Assembly: GCA_020433455.1 (NCBI GenBank) | Contig: JAGRCP010000067.1 | Span: 1-54,962 of the forward strand | DNA from: Caldilineaceae bacterium | Lineage (GTDB): Bacteria > Chloroflexota > Anaerolineae > Caldilineales > Caldilineaceae | Reading direction: 5' to 3' | Length of the DNA: 54,962 nucleotides | In this document: positions 1 to 6,981 of the stretch, in pieces | Position numbering within the stretch: the stretch's first letter is position 1 | Layout of the letters: each line of letters opens with the position of its first letter | Program-made: the position numbers and the translations under genes | Notes under the pieces: model-generated | Databases searched by the model: none | What the model was told of the DNA's origin: nothing | What the model saw: the letters and a program-made list of their open reading frames with translations, nothing else

Positions 1-12
1 TCTCGAATGCCC

Positions 13-58
13 AGCGAAGAATCTGCCAGCGGGTTATCCAACGCGGGATTCTTCGCTG
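13..58. terminator. Inverted repeat downstream of cysM
   Basis: The 11-base arm AGCGAAGAATC (13-23) is repeated as a perfect inverted copy GATTCTTCGCT (48-58) with a 24-base loop. It lies about 60 bases past the cysM stop on the minus strand, so it could end that transcript, although there is no U-run. The right arm also begins a GATTCTTC...CAGAATGACG stretch that recurs after prfA (about 10150-10205). Confidence 0.4.
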
Positions 59-115
59 ACCTCTCGCCATCACGACGTCGTCACGCTGATCTGCTCAGAA
101 TGACGGAGTCCCAGC

Positions 116-1075
116 CTAGCGATCGAAGACCCCCAGGCTGACGTACTTGCTGCCGTCGTCAGGCAGGACGGTGACGACGACGCCCTGGTCCAGCTCCCGG
201 GCAACCGCGATCGCGGCATGGACAGCCGCGCCCGCGCTCAGGCCGATGAAGAGCCCGGCTTGCGGGCCCAGGCGTCGGGCCGTCTGCCAGGCGTCGTCCG
301 GCCCGACGCGGACAAAGCGATCGGGGAGGGCCGGGTCAAAAATCTCGGGCACGATGGCCGTCTCCAGGTGCTTTAACCCCTCAATCACCGCCAACTCATC
401 TTCCGGCTGGACGCCGACGAGCTGCACGCCGGACGCACGCGCCTTGAGAAAACGGCCCACGCCGGTGAAGGTGCCGGTTGTGCCCATGCCCGCCACAAAG
501 TGGGTGACGCGACCGCCCGTCTGCCGCCAGATCTCCGGGCCGGTGGTCGCGTAATGGGCCTGCCAGTTAGACGGATTGTTGTACTGGTTGGCGTAGTAGA
601 AGCGCTCGGGCTGTGCGGCCGTCATGGCCCGCACCTGCCGGATCGCGCCGTCCGCGCCTTCCAGCGGATCGCTCTCGATGAGTTCCGCGCCATAGGCCCG
701 GACCAGGGCCTTGCGTTCTACGCTCACGTTGGCGGGCATGACGAGCTGAACCCGGTAGCCCTTGGCCGCGCCGATGAGGGCGAAGGCGATGCCCGTGTTG
801 CCGGAACTGCTGTCGATGAGAATTTTGTCCGGGGTTAACTCCCCCCGTTTCTCGGCATCCGTCACCATGCGCAGGGCGGGCCGGGCCTTGACCGAACCGC
901 CGGGATTGAACCACTCGGCCTTGGCGTAGAGCTTCACCGCCGGATTGACGCCCTGCCCCTGGGCCAGGTCGCTCAGGTCCAGCAGGGGCGTATTGCCGAT
1001 GCGCGAGAGGAGGGAGACGGCTCCGCTAAAGGCCGATGTCCGGGCAGCCGGCCGGGACGACTTGATGCGATACAT
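116..1075 (-). CDS. cysM: PLP-dependent cysteine synthase (CysM/CysK family)
   Basis: Cysteine synthase of the fold-type II PLP family, 319 aa. The PLP lysine is K63 in NPGGSVKARP, the substrate loop SSSGNTG is at 89-95, the phosphate-binding loop GTTGTFTG at 198-205, and S280 (GLSAGA) is placed to contact the pyridine nitrogen. Most relatives have Asp after the lysine (VKDR); here it is Ala. The gene starts 3 bp after the stop of the adenylyltransferase gene and is the last gene of a carrier-adenylyltransferase-synthase operon. This matches the M. tuberculosis arrangement in which CysM takes sulfur from the thiocarboxylated carrier CysO and uses O-phosphoserine. Family and pathway are well supported; the acceptor substrate (O-acetylserine or O-phosphoserine) cannot be read from the sequence. 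Confidence 0.9.
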   Translation of the reverse strand: MYRIKSSRPAARTSAFSGAVSLLSRIGNTPLLDLSDLAQGQGVNPAVKLYAKAEWFNPGGSVKARPALRMVTDAEKRGELTPDKILIDSSSGNTGIAFALIGAAKGYRVQLVMPANVSVERKALVRAYGAELIESDPLEGADGAIRQVRAMTAAQPERFYYANQYNNPSNWQAHYATTGPEIWRQTGGRVTHFVAGMGTTGTFTGVGRFLKARASGVQLVGVQPEDELAVIEGLKHLETAIVPEIFDPALPDRFVRVGPDDAWQTARRLGPQAGLFIGLSAGAAVHAAIAVARELDQGVVVTVLPDDGSKYVSLGVFDR

Positions 1076-1078
1076 GGG

Positions 1079-2329
1079 CTATGCCTCCACCGAAACCCGG
1101 CCATTGACGTGACCATTGACCGGCTCATGTACGTGACCATTGCTCGCGGGCAGACCGCAGAACTGTTCGTAGTCGATGAGTTCGGTGACGGTGGGCGTCA
1201 CGCCGCAGACCGGGCAGTGGGGATCGCGCGCCACGTTCAGGGTGCGGAAACTCATGTCCAGCGTGTCGATCATGAGCAGGCGGCCGACCAGCGGCTCCCC
1301 GAATCCCGCCAACAGCTTGATGGCCTCGATGGCCTGGAGCGAGCCTACAATGCCCGGCAGCACGCCCAGGACGCCCGCTTCCGCGCAGCTGGGCACTTCA
1401 CCCGGCGGCGGCGGATCGGGATAGAGGCAGCGATAGCAGGGCCCGCCTGCTATGCCCTGTTCGGGAATGGGCGGCTGATAGACGGTGACCTGCCCTTCAA
1501 ACATAAAGATGCTGGCGTCAACCAAGGGCTTGCCCAGGAGGCGGCAGGCGTCGTTGACCAGGTAGCGGGTGGGGAAGTTGTCCGAGCCGTTGAGCACCAC
1601 GTCATAGTCGCGGATGATTTCCCGGGCGTTACGGCTGGTGATGGGCTCCCGATAGCCGATAACCTCTACGTCCGGATTGATCGCGTGGAGGCGATCGATG
1701 GCCGAATCGACTTTGGGCCGGCCTACGTCGCTGTTGCCGTGGAGCAACTGGCGCTGGAGATTGGAGAGGTCCACGGTGTCGAAATCGACAATGCCCAGCG
1801 TGCCCACGCCCGCCGCGGCCAGGTACATGGCCGCGGGACTGCCCAATCCGCCGGCGCCGATGAGGAGGACCTTGCTTTCCAGGAGCTTGATCTGGCCCGC
1901 TTCGCCTATCTCGTTGAGCAGCGTATGGCGGCTGTAGCGGATGCGCTGCTCCTCGCTGAGCACAGCCGGGACGGTGAAGGGGTAGCCTGCATTTTTCCAG
2001 CCGTTGAAGCCGCTGATCAGGGAATGGACGTTGCTGTAGCCCATCTCCTGAAGATTGCGCGCCGCCAGCGCAGAACGGACGCCGCCTGCGCAGTAGATGA
2101 CCAGGGGCGTCTCCCGGTCCGGCGCGTGCTGCTCGATCTGCAATTCCAGAAAGCCCCGGGGGATAAAGTGCGCGCCGGGGATGTGGCCCTGAACGAATTC
2201 GTCCCGTTCGCGGATGTCGATGATGGCATAGCGACCGGCGTCCACTTGCGAGGCTAACTCCTGGGGCGCTATTTCGTTGATTTCCCGCCTGGCCAGGGCA
2301 ATGAGCTGATCCCGGGTGAGTCTACTCAC
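1079..2329 (-). CDS. moeB: Rhodanese-ThiF/MoeB fusion: sulfur-carrier adenylyltransferase
   Basis: E1-like enzyme that should adenylate the C-terminal glycine of the carrier encoded just upstream and sulfurate it. A GTG start at 2329 follows GGAGA at the right spacing and gives 416 aa; it overlaps the carrier gene by 8 bp. An earlier in-frame ATG lies inside the carrier gene and is rejected. Residues about 20-120 are a rhodanese domain with active-site C80 (VIYCAGGVRS). Residues about 125-390 are the ThiF/MoeB domain with GAGGLG at 158-163, the RQLLHG arginine motif and two CxxC zinc pairs (CYRC and CPVC). The usual fusion order (MoeZ, MOCS3, Uba4) is ThiF then rhodanese; here it is reversed. 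The C-terminus is a short NGHV-type repeat tail of unknown role. Translational coupling to the carrier supports a shared pathway. Confidence 0.9.
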   Translation of the reverse strand: MSRLTRDQLIALARREINEIAPQELASQVDAGRYAIIDIRERDEFVQGHIPGAHFIPRGFLELQIEQHAPDRETPLVIYCAGGVRSALAARNLQEMGYSNVHSLISGFNGWKNAGYPFTVPAVLSEEQRIRYSRHTLLNEIGEAGQIKLLESKVLLIGAGGLGSPAAMYLAAAGVGTLGIVDFDTVDLSNLQRQLLHGNSDVGRPKVDSAIDRLHAINPDVEVIGYREPITSRNAREIIRDYDVVLNGSDNFPTRYLVNDACRLLGKPLVDASIFMFEGQVTVYQPPIPEQGIAGGPCYRCLYPDPPPPGEVPSCAEAGVLGVLPGIVGSLQAIEAIKLLAGFGEPLVGRLLMIDTLDMSFRTLNVARDPHCPVCGVTPTVTELIDYEQFCGLPASNGHVHEPVNGHVNGRVSVEA

Positions 2330-2624
2330 GGCGATTCTCCGTTCTGTTCGAGCTGCCGCCGGCCATGGCGGGCACGATGGAGATTTTGTCCTTCTCGCCC
2401 ACGGGGGTGGCCAGGCCGTCCAGGGTGCGGATTTCGTCGTCGTTGACGAACACATTGATAAAGCGCTTCAGGTTGCCGTCGTCGTCCAGCAGACGCTCGG
2501 CCACGCCGGGGTATGCCGCGTCAACGGCCTGGATGAGGTCGGCGACATTGGCTCCGGCGACGTCAACTTTGGCCTGACCGCCGGTGAGGCGGCGAATGGG
2601 AGTGGGTACATAGACAGTTGCCAT
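2322..2624 (-). CDS. cysO: Ubiquitin-like sulfur carrier (CysO/MoaD/ThiS family) with masked GG
   Basis: Beta-grasp sulfur carrier of 100 aa, similar in layout to mycobacterial CysO (PTPIRRLTGGQ near the N-terminus, RFINVFVNDDEIR in the middle, ISIVPAMAGG near the C-terminus). The diglycine is at 89-90, but ten residues follow it (SSNRTENRRE). As encoded, the C-terminus cannot be adenylated until this tail is removed. The JAMM peptidase encoded at 3260-3919 is the obvious candidate processor, by analogy with QbsD acting on QbsE. The ATG at 2624 has a GAGGA site 10 bases upstream. The tail is encoded across the overlap with the adenylyltransferase start, so part of it may exist because of the overlap; a conserved tail in relatives would argue against that. 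Confidence 0.85.
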   Translation of the reverse strand: MATVYVPTPIRRLTGGQAKVDVAGANVADLIQAVDAAYPGVAERLLDDDGNLKRFINVFVNDDEIRTLDGLATPVGEKDKISIVPAMAGGSSNRTENRRE

Positions 2625-2662
2625 AACTGGTGATTCCTCGTGAGTCTGGTTGTTCCGTTGAA

Positions 2663-2746
2663 GGTGACTGTATGGGTTTCTCCGGGAGGGTCTGCAGAAA
2701 ACAGGCCGATTCCAGAGGAAAACTTTCCAGAGGTTATACAGTTACC
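2663..2746. repeat. Hairpin element family A, copy 1 (about 84 bp)
   Basis: Ends in an imperfect terminal inverted repeat, GGTGACTGTAT on the left and ATACAGTTACC on the right. It contains the family core CTCCGGGAGGGTCTGC (2680-2695). Related copies lie at about 28056-28140 and 51761-51836. It sits directly upstream of the carrier gene and may contain or displace that gene's promoter. Confidence 0.65.
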
Positions 2747-2770
2747 GTTGAAAAAAACTTGCCTGAAAGA

Positions 2771-2797
2771 GTTTGCCAATCAAATTTGCCAATCAAA
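2771..2797. repeat. Two tandem TTTGCCAATCAA units
   Basis: The 12-base word TTTGCCAATCAA occurs twice in direct repeat with one base between copies, next to the minus-strand terminator at 2800-2824. On the minus strand it reads TTGATTGGCAAA, so it could hold -35-like sequence for the carrier operon; no convincing -10 is fixed by it. Confidence 0.4.
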
Positions 2798-2799
2798 AA

Positions 2800-2824
2800 C
2801 GCCCCATCCGCTACGGATGAGGCG
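2800..2824 (-). terminator. Rho-independent terminator between the JAMM gene and cysO
   Basis: On the minus strand an 11-base stem CGCCTCATCCG / CGGATGGGGCG with a 3-base loop (one mismatched position) is followed by TTTTTG. It ends transcription coming from the JAMM peptidase gene, or from a leader in the spacer, before the carrier gene, so the carrier operon needs its own promoter. Confidence 0.65.
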
Positions 2825-2934
2825 TGACACGCGTACGACGCAGGCTACTGCTGTCCTGTTGCAAGCAACTCCGTCCTGGGAGCGCTTGTCAAGCGTATGC
2901 GTATGTCGAGTTTCCGGCCATCCGTTGCGTGCAT

Positions 2935-2976
2935 CAAAAACTGCGGGTAAGCCAGCGCCATGCTGACTCAGCCCGC
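2935..2976 (-). terminator. Second minus-strand terminator in the same spacer
   Basis: On the minus strand GCGGG, TGAG and CAGC pair with GCTG, CTTA and CCCGC around a 5-base loop, and the hairpin is followed by AGTTTTTG. It lies about 110 nt upstream of the terminator at 2800. Two terminators in series leave a 110-nt stretch between them that could be a small RNA or simply a doubled stop. Confidence 0.5.
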
Positions 2977-3168
2977 TATAGACACAAGCAACAGATTGTG
3001 GCGTAAGAAACTCGAACGATCATAGAAATTTAGTCGAATCAGAAAAACGGCGAACAGATAACGCAATTTCCGGGCGAGTATACTTGCTTGCGGTCAGGTT
3101 GTCAAACACGCGAAATGATGAATGCGGGGTTGCGGGGCGGCGGAGTGGCGGGGTCGCCATTTTTGGTA

Positions 3169-3191
3169 GGGAGCGACCCTTGCGGTCGCCC
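3169..3191. repeat. GGGAGCGACC...GGTCGCCC hairpin
   Basis: GGGAGCGACC and GGTCGCCC pair around CTTGC. Hairpins of this GGTCGC type are common intergenic repeats in many GC-rich bacteria. It lies in the 635-bp spacer 3' of the JAMM gene. No gene is visible in the rest of that spacer. Confidence 0.4.
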
Positions 3192-3259
3192 GCTGTGGTT
3201 CGGGAGGTCATACACGTAACTTGCCTCCGCCCGCGGGCGGCCGGATGTCCGGCTAAAGA

Positions 3260-3919
3260 TCAATCGGCATTCATTGCATCTTCTATGCGTACCGGATGCT
3301 CGCGTACGGTCACCAGGCGGAGGGGCGCGGGCCGGTCGTCCTCCGGCGCGTCGAAACGGACGAGATAGAAAGGCGGCGCGGTCTCCGAAGTGAGGTGGGC
3401 CAGTTCCGGCGGCAAGGGCGCGTCTGCCGCCTGGAAATGGGCGAAGAGGCCGGGGCGCGCTTCCGTGAAGGTAAGGCGGGTGCGTAGGGCGGACGCGTCC
3501 AGGGCCGGGGTGTGGGCGATCAGGCTGAACGCGCGCACGTCGGGCGCGTTGTCGTCCTGCAGGGAGCAAATCACGTAGAGGCTGTCGGGATAGTGGGCGT
3601 TCCACGCATCGGTGGCCGACGGATAGGCTGGCGAAACGGGGTGAGAATGGTAGACGGCGATCATCTCGTCCCCCGCGTCCTCGAAATCAAACTGGAGAAG
3701 GAGCGTCTGCGCATCCACGGCATAATTTTTGATTTTGTCGGCGGCTACGTTGCGCGCCCGATAGAGGGCCTTGGTCTGCCCGCCGCGCCCGCGCAGGATT
3801 CCGCAAATTTCTTCCGGCTTTCCGCTCCGGGCATGGGCGACAATCTCATCATACACGCTGGGGGGCAGGTATAGCGGTCCTGCGGTCAGGCTATCTTGCG
3901 TCACAATCGGCTTCTCCAA
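3260..3919 (-). CDS. JAMM/Mov34 (M67) metallopeptidase, Mec-like
   Basis: Zinc isopeptidase-like protein of 219 aa. The JAMM signature is complete: E37 in PEEICGIL, then H91-S-H93-P, S101 and D104 (HSHP, six residues, SATD). In M. tuberculosis the equivalent enzyme (Mec) releases cysteine from the CysO-cysteine adduct, and in other bacteria JAMM proteins trim residues after the carrier GG. Both jobs fit here because the carrier 635 bp downstream has a ten-residue tail. Residues after about 135 form an extra C-terminal region of about 80 aa that I do not recognise. The gene is separated from the carrier operon by two terminators, so it is not simply co-transcribed with it. A TATAAT sequence reads on the minus strand at 3951-3956. 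Confidence 0.88.
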   Translation of the reverse strand: MEKPIVTQDSLTAGPLYLPPSVYDEIVAHARSGKPEEICGILRGRGGQTKALYRARNVAADKIKNYAVDAQTLLLQFDFEDAGDEMIAVYHSHPVSPAYPSATDAWNAHYPDSLYVICSLQDDNAPDVRAFSLIAHTPALDASALRTRLTFTEARPGLFAHFQAADAPLPPELAHLTSETAPPFYLVRFDAPEDDRPAPLRLVTVREHPVRIEDAMNAD

Positions 3920-3950
3920 ATTCCTGTTTGTAAAATTATGGTTCTTTGTT

Positions 3951-3956
3951 ATTATA
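3951..3956 (-). promoter_or_regulatory. -10 box for the JAMM gene
   Basis: A perfect TATAAT reads on the minus strand 32 bases before the ATG. No good -35 is seen at the expected distance. The 314-bp divergent spacer to dctQ (3920-4233) otherwise shows only a GGCGCGAG/CTCGCGCC hairpin at 4199-4217, just before the dctQ ribosome-binding site. Confidence 0.45.
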
Positions 3957-4233
3957 GGCCCTCAGCATTCCTTTCGTCTATCCAGTAAATCCCGGCGGAA
4001 ATAAGCCAACATTTCCGGTTAGAAGTCGAAGACCCGGACTTCCGCCGTGGTATTTACGCCGAACTGTACTTGCGTCTTCTCAGGGGCAGATCCTGCGTCC
4101 GTTTGTGGCGGGCGACCGCACGGGCCGCGCCCTACTTCGCGATATTTGGGGAAGATGCTCCGTCTGTGTAAAAAATCGGCATTCGTAGAGTCTGTCTTGG
4201 CGCGAGCCGCTCGCGCCGGCTGGGGGTTGACGC

Positions 4234-4830
4234 ATGAAAAAGTTGCTTGCCGGCTATGTGCGCATTGTGGATCGTCTGGCGGAGTTTACCGGTTGGCTGA
4301 GTCAGATGTTTGTCATCATCGTGGTGGGCATCGGCTTTTACAACGTGCTGGCGCGCTTTATCGGCCGCTACGTCGGCCGCCAGCTCTCCTCAAATGTCTT
4401 CATTGAAGCGCAGTGGTACCTCTTTTCCCTCGTCTTTCTGCTGGGCTTTAACTATATCCTCAAGCACGGCATCAACGTGCGGGTGGACTTTCTCTTCGCC
4501 AACTGGCCGCGCAAGCGTCAGGCCCAGATCGACTTTTGGGGCCATCTGCTCTTTTTGGTTCCTTTTTGCCTCATAGCCATTCAGGTCACCATCAACCCGG
4601 TCATGCGCTCGTGGGGGCGCTTGCCCAATGGCGGCTGGGGATCGTGGGAGATGTCGCCTGATCCCGGCGGGCTGCCCCGTGCGCCCATCAAAAGCATGAT
4701 CATCGTCGCGTTTGTATTGCTCTTGCTGCAAGCCATCGCCGAGTTGATCAAGCTTTACCCCATTATGCGCACCGGGAAGGCGCTTTTCGGCGAAGAGTCA
4801 ATCGCCGACGCGCCCCTGCGTATCGAATAG
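4234..4830 (+). CDS. dctQ: TRAP transporter small membrane subunit (DctQ)
   Basis: Small integral membrane subunit of a tripartite ATP-independent periplasmic transporter, 198 aa. Hydrophobic segments lie at about 22-42, 60-80, 98-120 and 150-172, as expected for the four-helix DctQ/TakQ fold. [16 protein letters not shown] is the typical conserved middle segment. The ATG follows GGGGGT. It pairs with the large subunit at 5474-6805 and, by family, with the TakP-like binding protein at 6982-8121. A stress-protein gene separates it from dctM, 46 bp downstream. A GC-rich hairpin at 4199-4217 lies just ahead of the ribosome-binding site. Confidence 0.88.
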   Translation: MKKLLAGYVRIVDRLAEFTGWLSQMFVIIVVGIGFYNVLARFIGRYVGRQLSSNVFIEAQWYLFSLVFLLGFNYILKHGINVRVDFLFANWPRKRQAQIDFWGHLLFLVPFCLIAIQVTINPVMRSWGRLPNGGWGSWEMSPDPGGLPRAPIKSMIIVAFVLLLLQAIAELIKLYPIMRTGKALFGEESIADAPLRIE

Positions 4831-4876
4831 CCGTTGAGCCGGAAGAGCGTCGTTCACCCGCAAAGGACAGACGAAC

Positions 4877-5377
4877 GTGTCGTACGCATATCAGCCCGTT
4901 ACCTTCAGCAAAGTCATGTTGACCCTGGACGGCTCCGGAGTTTCGCGCCAGGCCGCGCCCCAGGCTGTTGCCATCGCCAATCGCTTTGGCGGTCGGTTGA
5001 TTCTCTATTCGGTCATTCACAACCCCCACAGCGTGGTCTCGCATCTGCCTTTGCCGTCCACGGACGTGGATGCGCTGGGCGCGGGCATTGATCGCCGCCT
5101 CCATGCCGAAGCCGAGCGCATCGAAACCGTGCTGCGTTCGCTTGTGGAGGAACTGGGCATGCCGCCGGCGCGCGTTGATGTCGTGGTGGAGGCTCATACC
5201 GATGCCGCCGAATCGATTACCGCTTACGCCGCGGATAACGAGGTGGACCTGATCGTCATGGCGACTCACGGTCGTAGCGGACTGGGACGCACCCTGCGCG
5301 GCAGCGTCGCTGAAAGCGTGCTCCGCCAGGCGCATTGCCCCGTCATGTTGATTCGCGCAACCGAGGTGAAAATGTAG
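4877..5377 (+). CDS. Universal stress protein (UspA family) inside the TRAP operon
   Basis: Single-domain Usp protein, 166 aa, starting at GTG 4877 after AAAGGA. The ATP-binding pattern THGRSGLGRTLRGSVAE is near the C-terminus and has the G-x2-G-x9-GS form of ATP-binding family members. The N-terminus VMLTLDGSGVSRQA carries the usual first-strand Asp. The gene sits between the two TRAP membrane subunits. In Halomonas the ATP-binding Usp protein TeaD is encoded with the TeaABC TRAP system and regulates its transport, so a similar regulatory role is inferred here. An alternative start is the ATG at residue 14, but the GTG keeps the first beta strand. Confidence 0.85.
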   Translation: MSYAYQPVTFSKVMLTLDGSGVSRQAAPQAVAIANRFGGRLILYSVIHNPHSVVSHLPLPSTDVDALGAGIDRRLHAEAERIETVLRSLVEELGMPPARVDVVVEAHTDAAESITAYAADNEVDLIVMATHGRSGLGRTLRGSVAESVLRQAHCPVMLIRATEVKM

Positions 5378-5473
5378 AGCAAATGAGGCGCGATGCGCGA
5401 CAGAATCCGCCGCGCGTCACGCCTCAACTATTTACGCATCACGCCAATCGTTTGTTCAATGAGGGAGGCGCTT

Positions 5474-6805
5474 ATGGGTTTTGAATGGCTTGCGTTGTTA
5501 ATGTTTGTATTCTTCTTTGTTCTCATCCTCATCGGTTATCCCGTCGCCTTCTCTTTTGCCGGGACGTCGATTGCCTTCCTGCTGATTGGCCTGGCCGTAA
5601 ACGCTTTCGATCTGCGCCTGCTGAAGCTGTTGCCCAATCGCTGGTTCGGCACCATGTCCGACTTTACCCTGCTGGCGATTATCTTTTTCGTCTTTATGGG
5701 GGCCATTTTCGAGAAGTCGGGGCTGGCTGAACAGCTGTTGGAGACCGTGGGGCAGCTCATGGGCCCCATACGAGGCGGGCTTGCTCTGGCGGTGGTGCTG
5801 GTGGGGACGCTCCTGGCCGCGGCCACGGGCGTCGTTGCCGCGACGGTCATTGTCATGGGCCTCATTTCCCTGCCCATTATGCTGCGCTACGGCTACAATC
5901 ATCAACTGGCCACGGGCATCATTACCGCTTCGGGCACCATGGCTCAGCTCCTGCCGCCCAGCCTGGTGTTGGTGGTGCTGAGCGATCAGCTGGGCGTGGG
6001 CGTCGGGGATCTCTTTTTGGGCGCGCTTATCCCCGGCCTGATTCTCTCCGGTCTGTACGCGCTCTACGTAGTCTTTATCGCCTTCGTGCGTCCCCAGGAT
6101 GCGCCGGCCCTGCCGCCTGAGGCGCGTACCCTCAAAGGCCGCGCGCTCCTGCGCAAGACGCTGGTGGCCGTAGTGCCGCCCGTTCTGCTGATTTTTGCCG
6201 TGCTGGGCAGCATCTTTCTGGGCTGGGCCACGCCCACGGAATCGGGCGCCGTGGGTGCGGTAGGAGCCTGCATTCTTACTGCATTGAACCGTAACCTGAC
6301 CTGGAAGCTGCTCAAGGACGCGGCCCGGGCGACGGCCAACATTACGGCATTGGTCATTATGATTCTGTTTTGCTCTACCATGTTCGGCCTGGTCTTTGAC
6401 GGATTGGGCGGCCAGCGCTATGTCCAGAACCTGCTCACCAATCTGCCCGGCGGTTATTGGGGCTTCATCATCGTCGCCAACATCGTCATTTTTATACTGG
6501 GCATCAACCTGGAGTTCATCGAAATCAGCTTCATCGCTATGCCCCTGCTTGTGCCCGCGGCAGTGGACCTGGGCGTAAACCTGGTCTGGTTCGGCGTCAT
6601 GATGGCTATCAACCTGAACATGGCCTTTATTTCCCCGCCTGTGGGCTTTTCCCTCTTCTATCTCCAAAGCGTGGCCCCGCCCGAAGTGGAGACCATCGAT
6701 ATTCACAAGGGGGCGTTGCCGTTTATGGCGTTGCAGGCCATCGCGCTCATTATCGTCATCGTTTTTCCCCAGACCGTGGAGTGGTTGGTCCGCGTGGCCA
6801 TGTAG
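5474..6805 (+). CDS. dctM: TRAP transporter large membrane subunit (DctM)
   Basis: Large subunit (DctM, TakM-like) of the TRAP transporter, 443 aa and highly hydrophobic, expected to form about 12 membrane helices. ATG 5474 follows GAGGGAGG at 5 bases; an in-frame upstream ATG at 5393 lacks a ribosome-binding site and would add a non-hydrophobic leader. Sequences such as [26 protein letters not shown] and [12 protein letters not shown] are the recurring signatures of the family. It uses the sodium gradient with DctQ to move organic acids delivered by the binding protein. It is followed by a large branched hairpin and then by the convergent dctP. Confidence 0.9.
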   Translation: MGFEWLALLMFVFFFVLILIGYPVAFSFAGTSIAFLLIGLAVNAFDLRLLKLLPNRWFGTMSDFTLLAIIFFVFMGAIFEKSGLAEQLLETVGQLMGPIRGGLALAVVLVGTLLAAATGVVAATVIVMGLISLPIMLRYGYNHQLATGIITASGTMAQLLPPSLVLVVLSDQLGVGVGDLFLGALIPGLILSGLYALYVVFIAFVRPQDAPALPPEARTLKGRALLRKTLVAVVPPVLLIFAVLGSIFLGWATPTESGAVGAVGACILTALNRNLTWKLLKDAARATANITALVIMILFCSTMFGLVFDGLGGQRYVQNLLTNLPGGYWGFIIVANIVIFILGINLEFIEISFIAMPLLVPAAVDLGVNLVWFGVMMAINLNMAFISPPVGFSLFYLQSVAPPEVETIDIHKGALPFMALQAIALIIVIVFPQTVEWLVRVAM

Positions 6806-6831
6806 GCTTTGCGCGCCGGGAAGATAAAAAG

Positions 6832-6897
6832 AGGTCCCCGGCACGGGGTTGTATCGGGTTGGTGACCCGAGACGTTTCAGCCCCGTACCGGGGACCT
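6832..6897. terminator. Branched hairpin between convergent dctM and dctP
   Basis: Outer arms AGGTCCCCGGCACGGGG (6832-6848) and CCCCGTACCGGGGACCT (6881-6897) are complementary except at one position. Inside them is a second hairpin, TCGGGT/ACCCGA (6854-6870). The result is a cruciform-like, probably bidirectional terminator. Confidence 0.7.
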
Positions 6898-6910
6898 GAG
6901 CGAACTTTAA

Positions 6911-6959
6911 TAATTGTCCGCTTTTAAGTTGCCCCGCTTATTGTTTTGGCCGCCCGCGG
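6911..6959. repeat. Repeat family C, copy 1
   Basis: This stretch starts TAATTGTCCGCTTTTAAGTT and continues through TTGTTTTGGCCGCC. It closely matches 51628-51676, which starts TAATTGTCCGCTTTCAAGTT and contains TGTTTTGACCGCC. It is a dispersed intergenic repeat of about 49 bp, of unknown nature. Confidence 0.5.
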
Positions 6960-6981
6960 TCGCGGTATGATTACCCCTCAA

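Noticed and set aside
1109-2257. Long plus-strand open frame (382 codons) opposite the adenylyltransferase gene
   Set aside because: It is the antisense shadow of a clear ThiF/rhodanese gene in GC-rich DNA; its product has no recognisable domain.
2825-3259. Known riboswitch (SAM, TPP, cobalamin, Moco) ahead of the sulfur operon
   Set aside because: None of the conserved core sequences of these classes could be recognised on the minus strand.
3084-3368. 94-codon plus-strand frame across the JAMM gene 3' end
   Set aside because: It spans a repeat hairpin and the antisense of the JAMM gene; Arg/Ser-rich product without motifs.
5498-6844. Minus-strand open frame of 448 codons opposite dctM
   Set aside because: His/Gln/Asp-rich product typical of an antisense reading of a membrane-protein gene; dctM on the plus strand is unmistakable.
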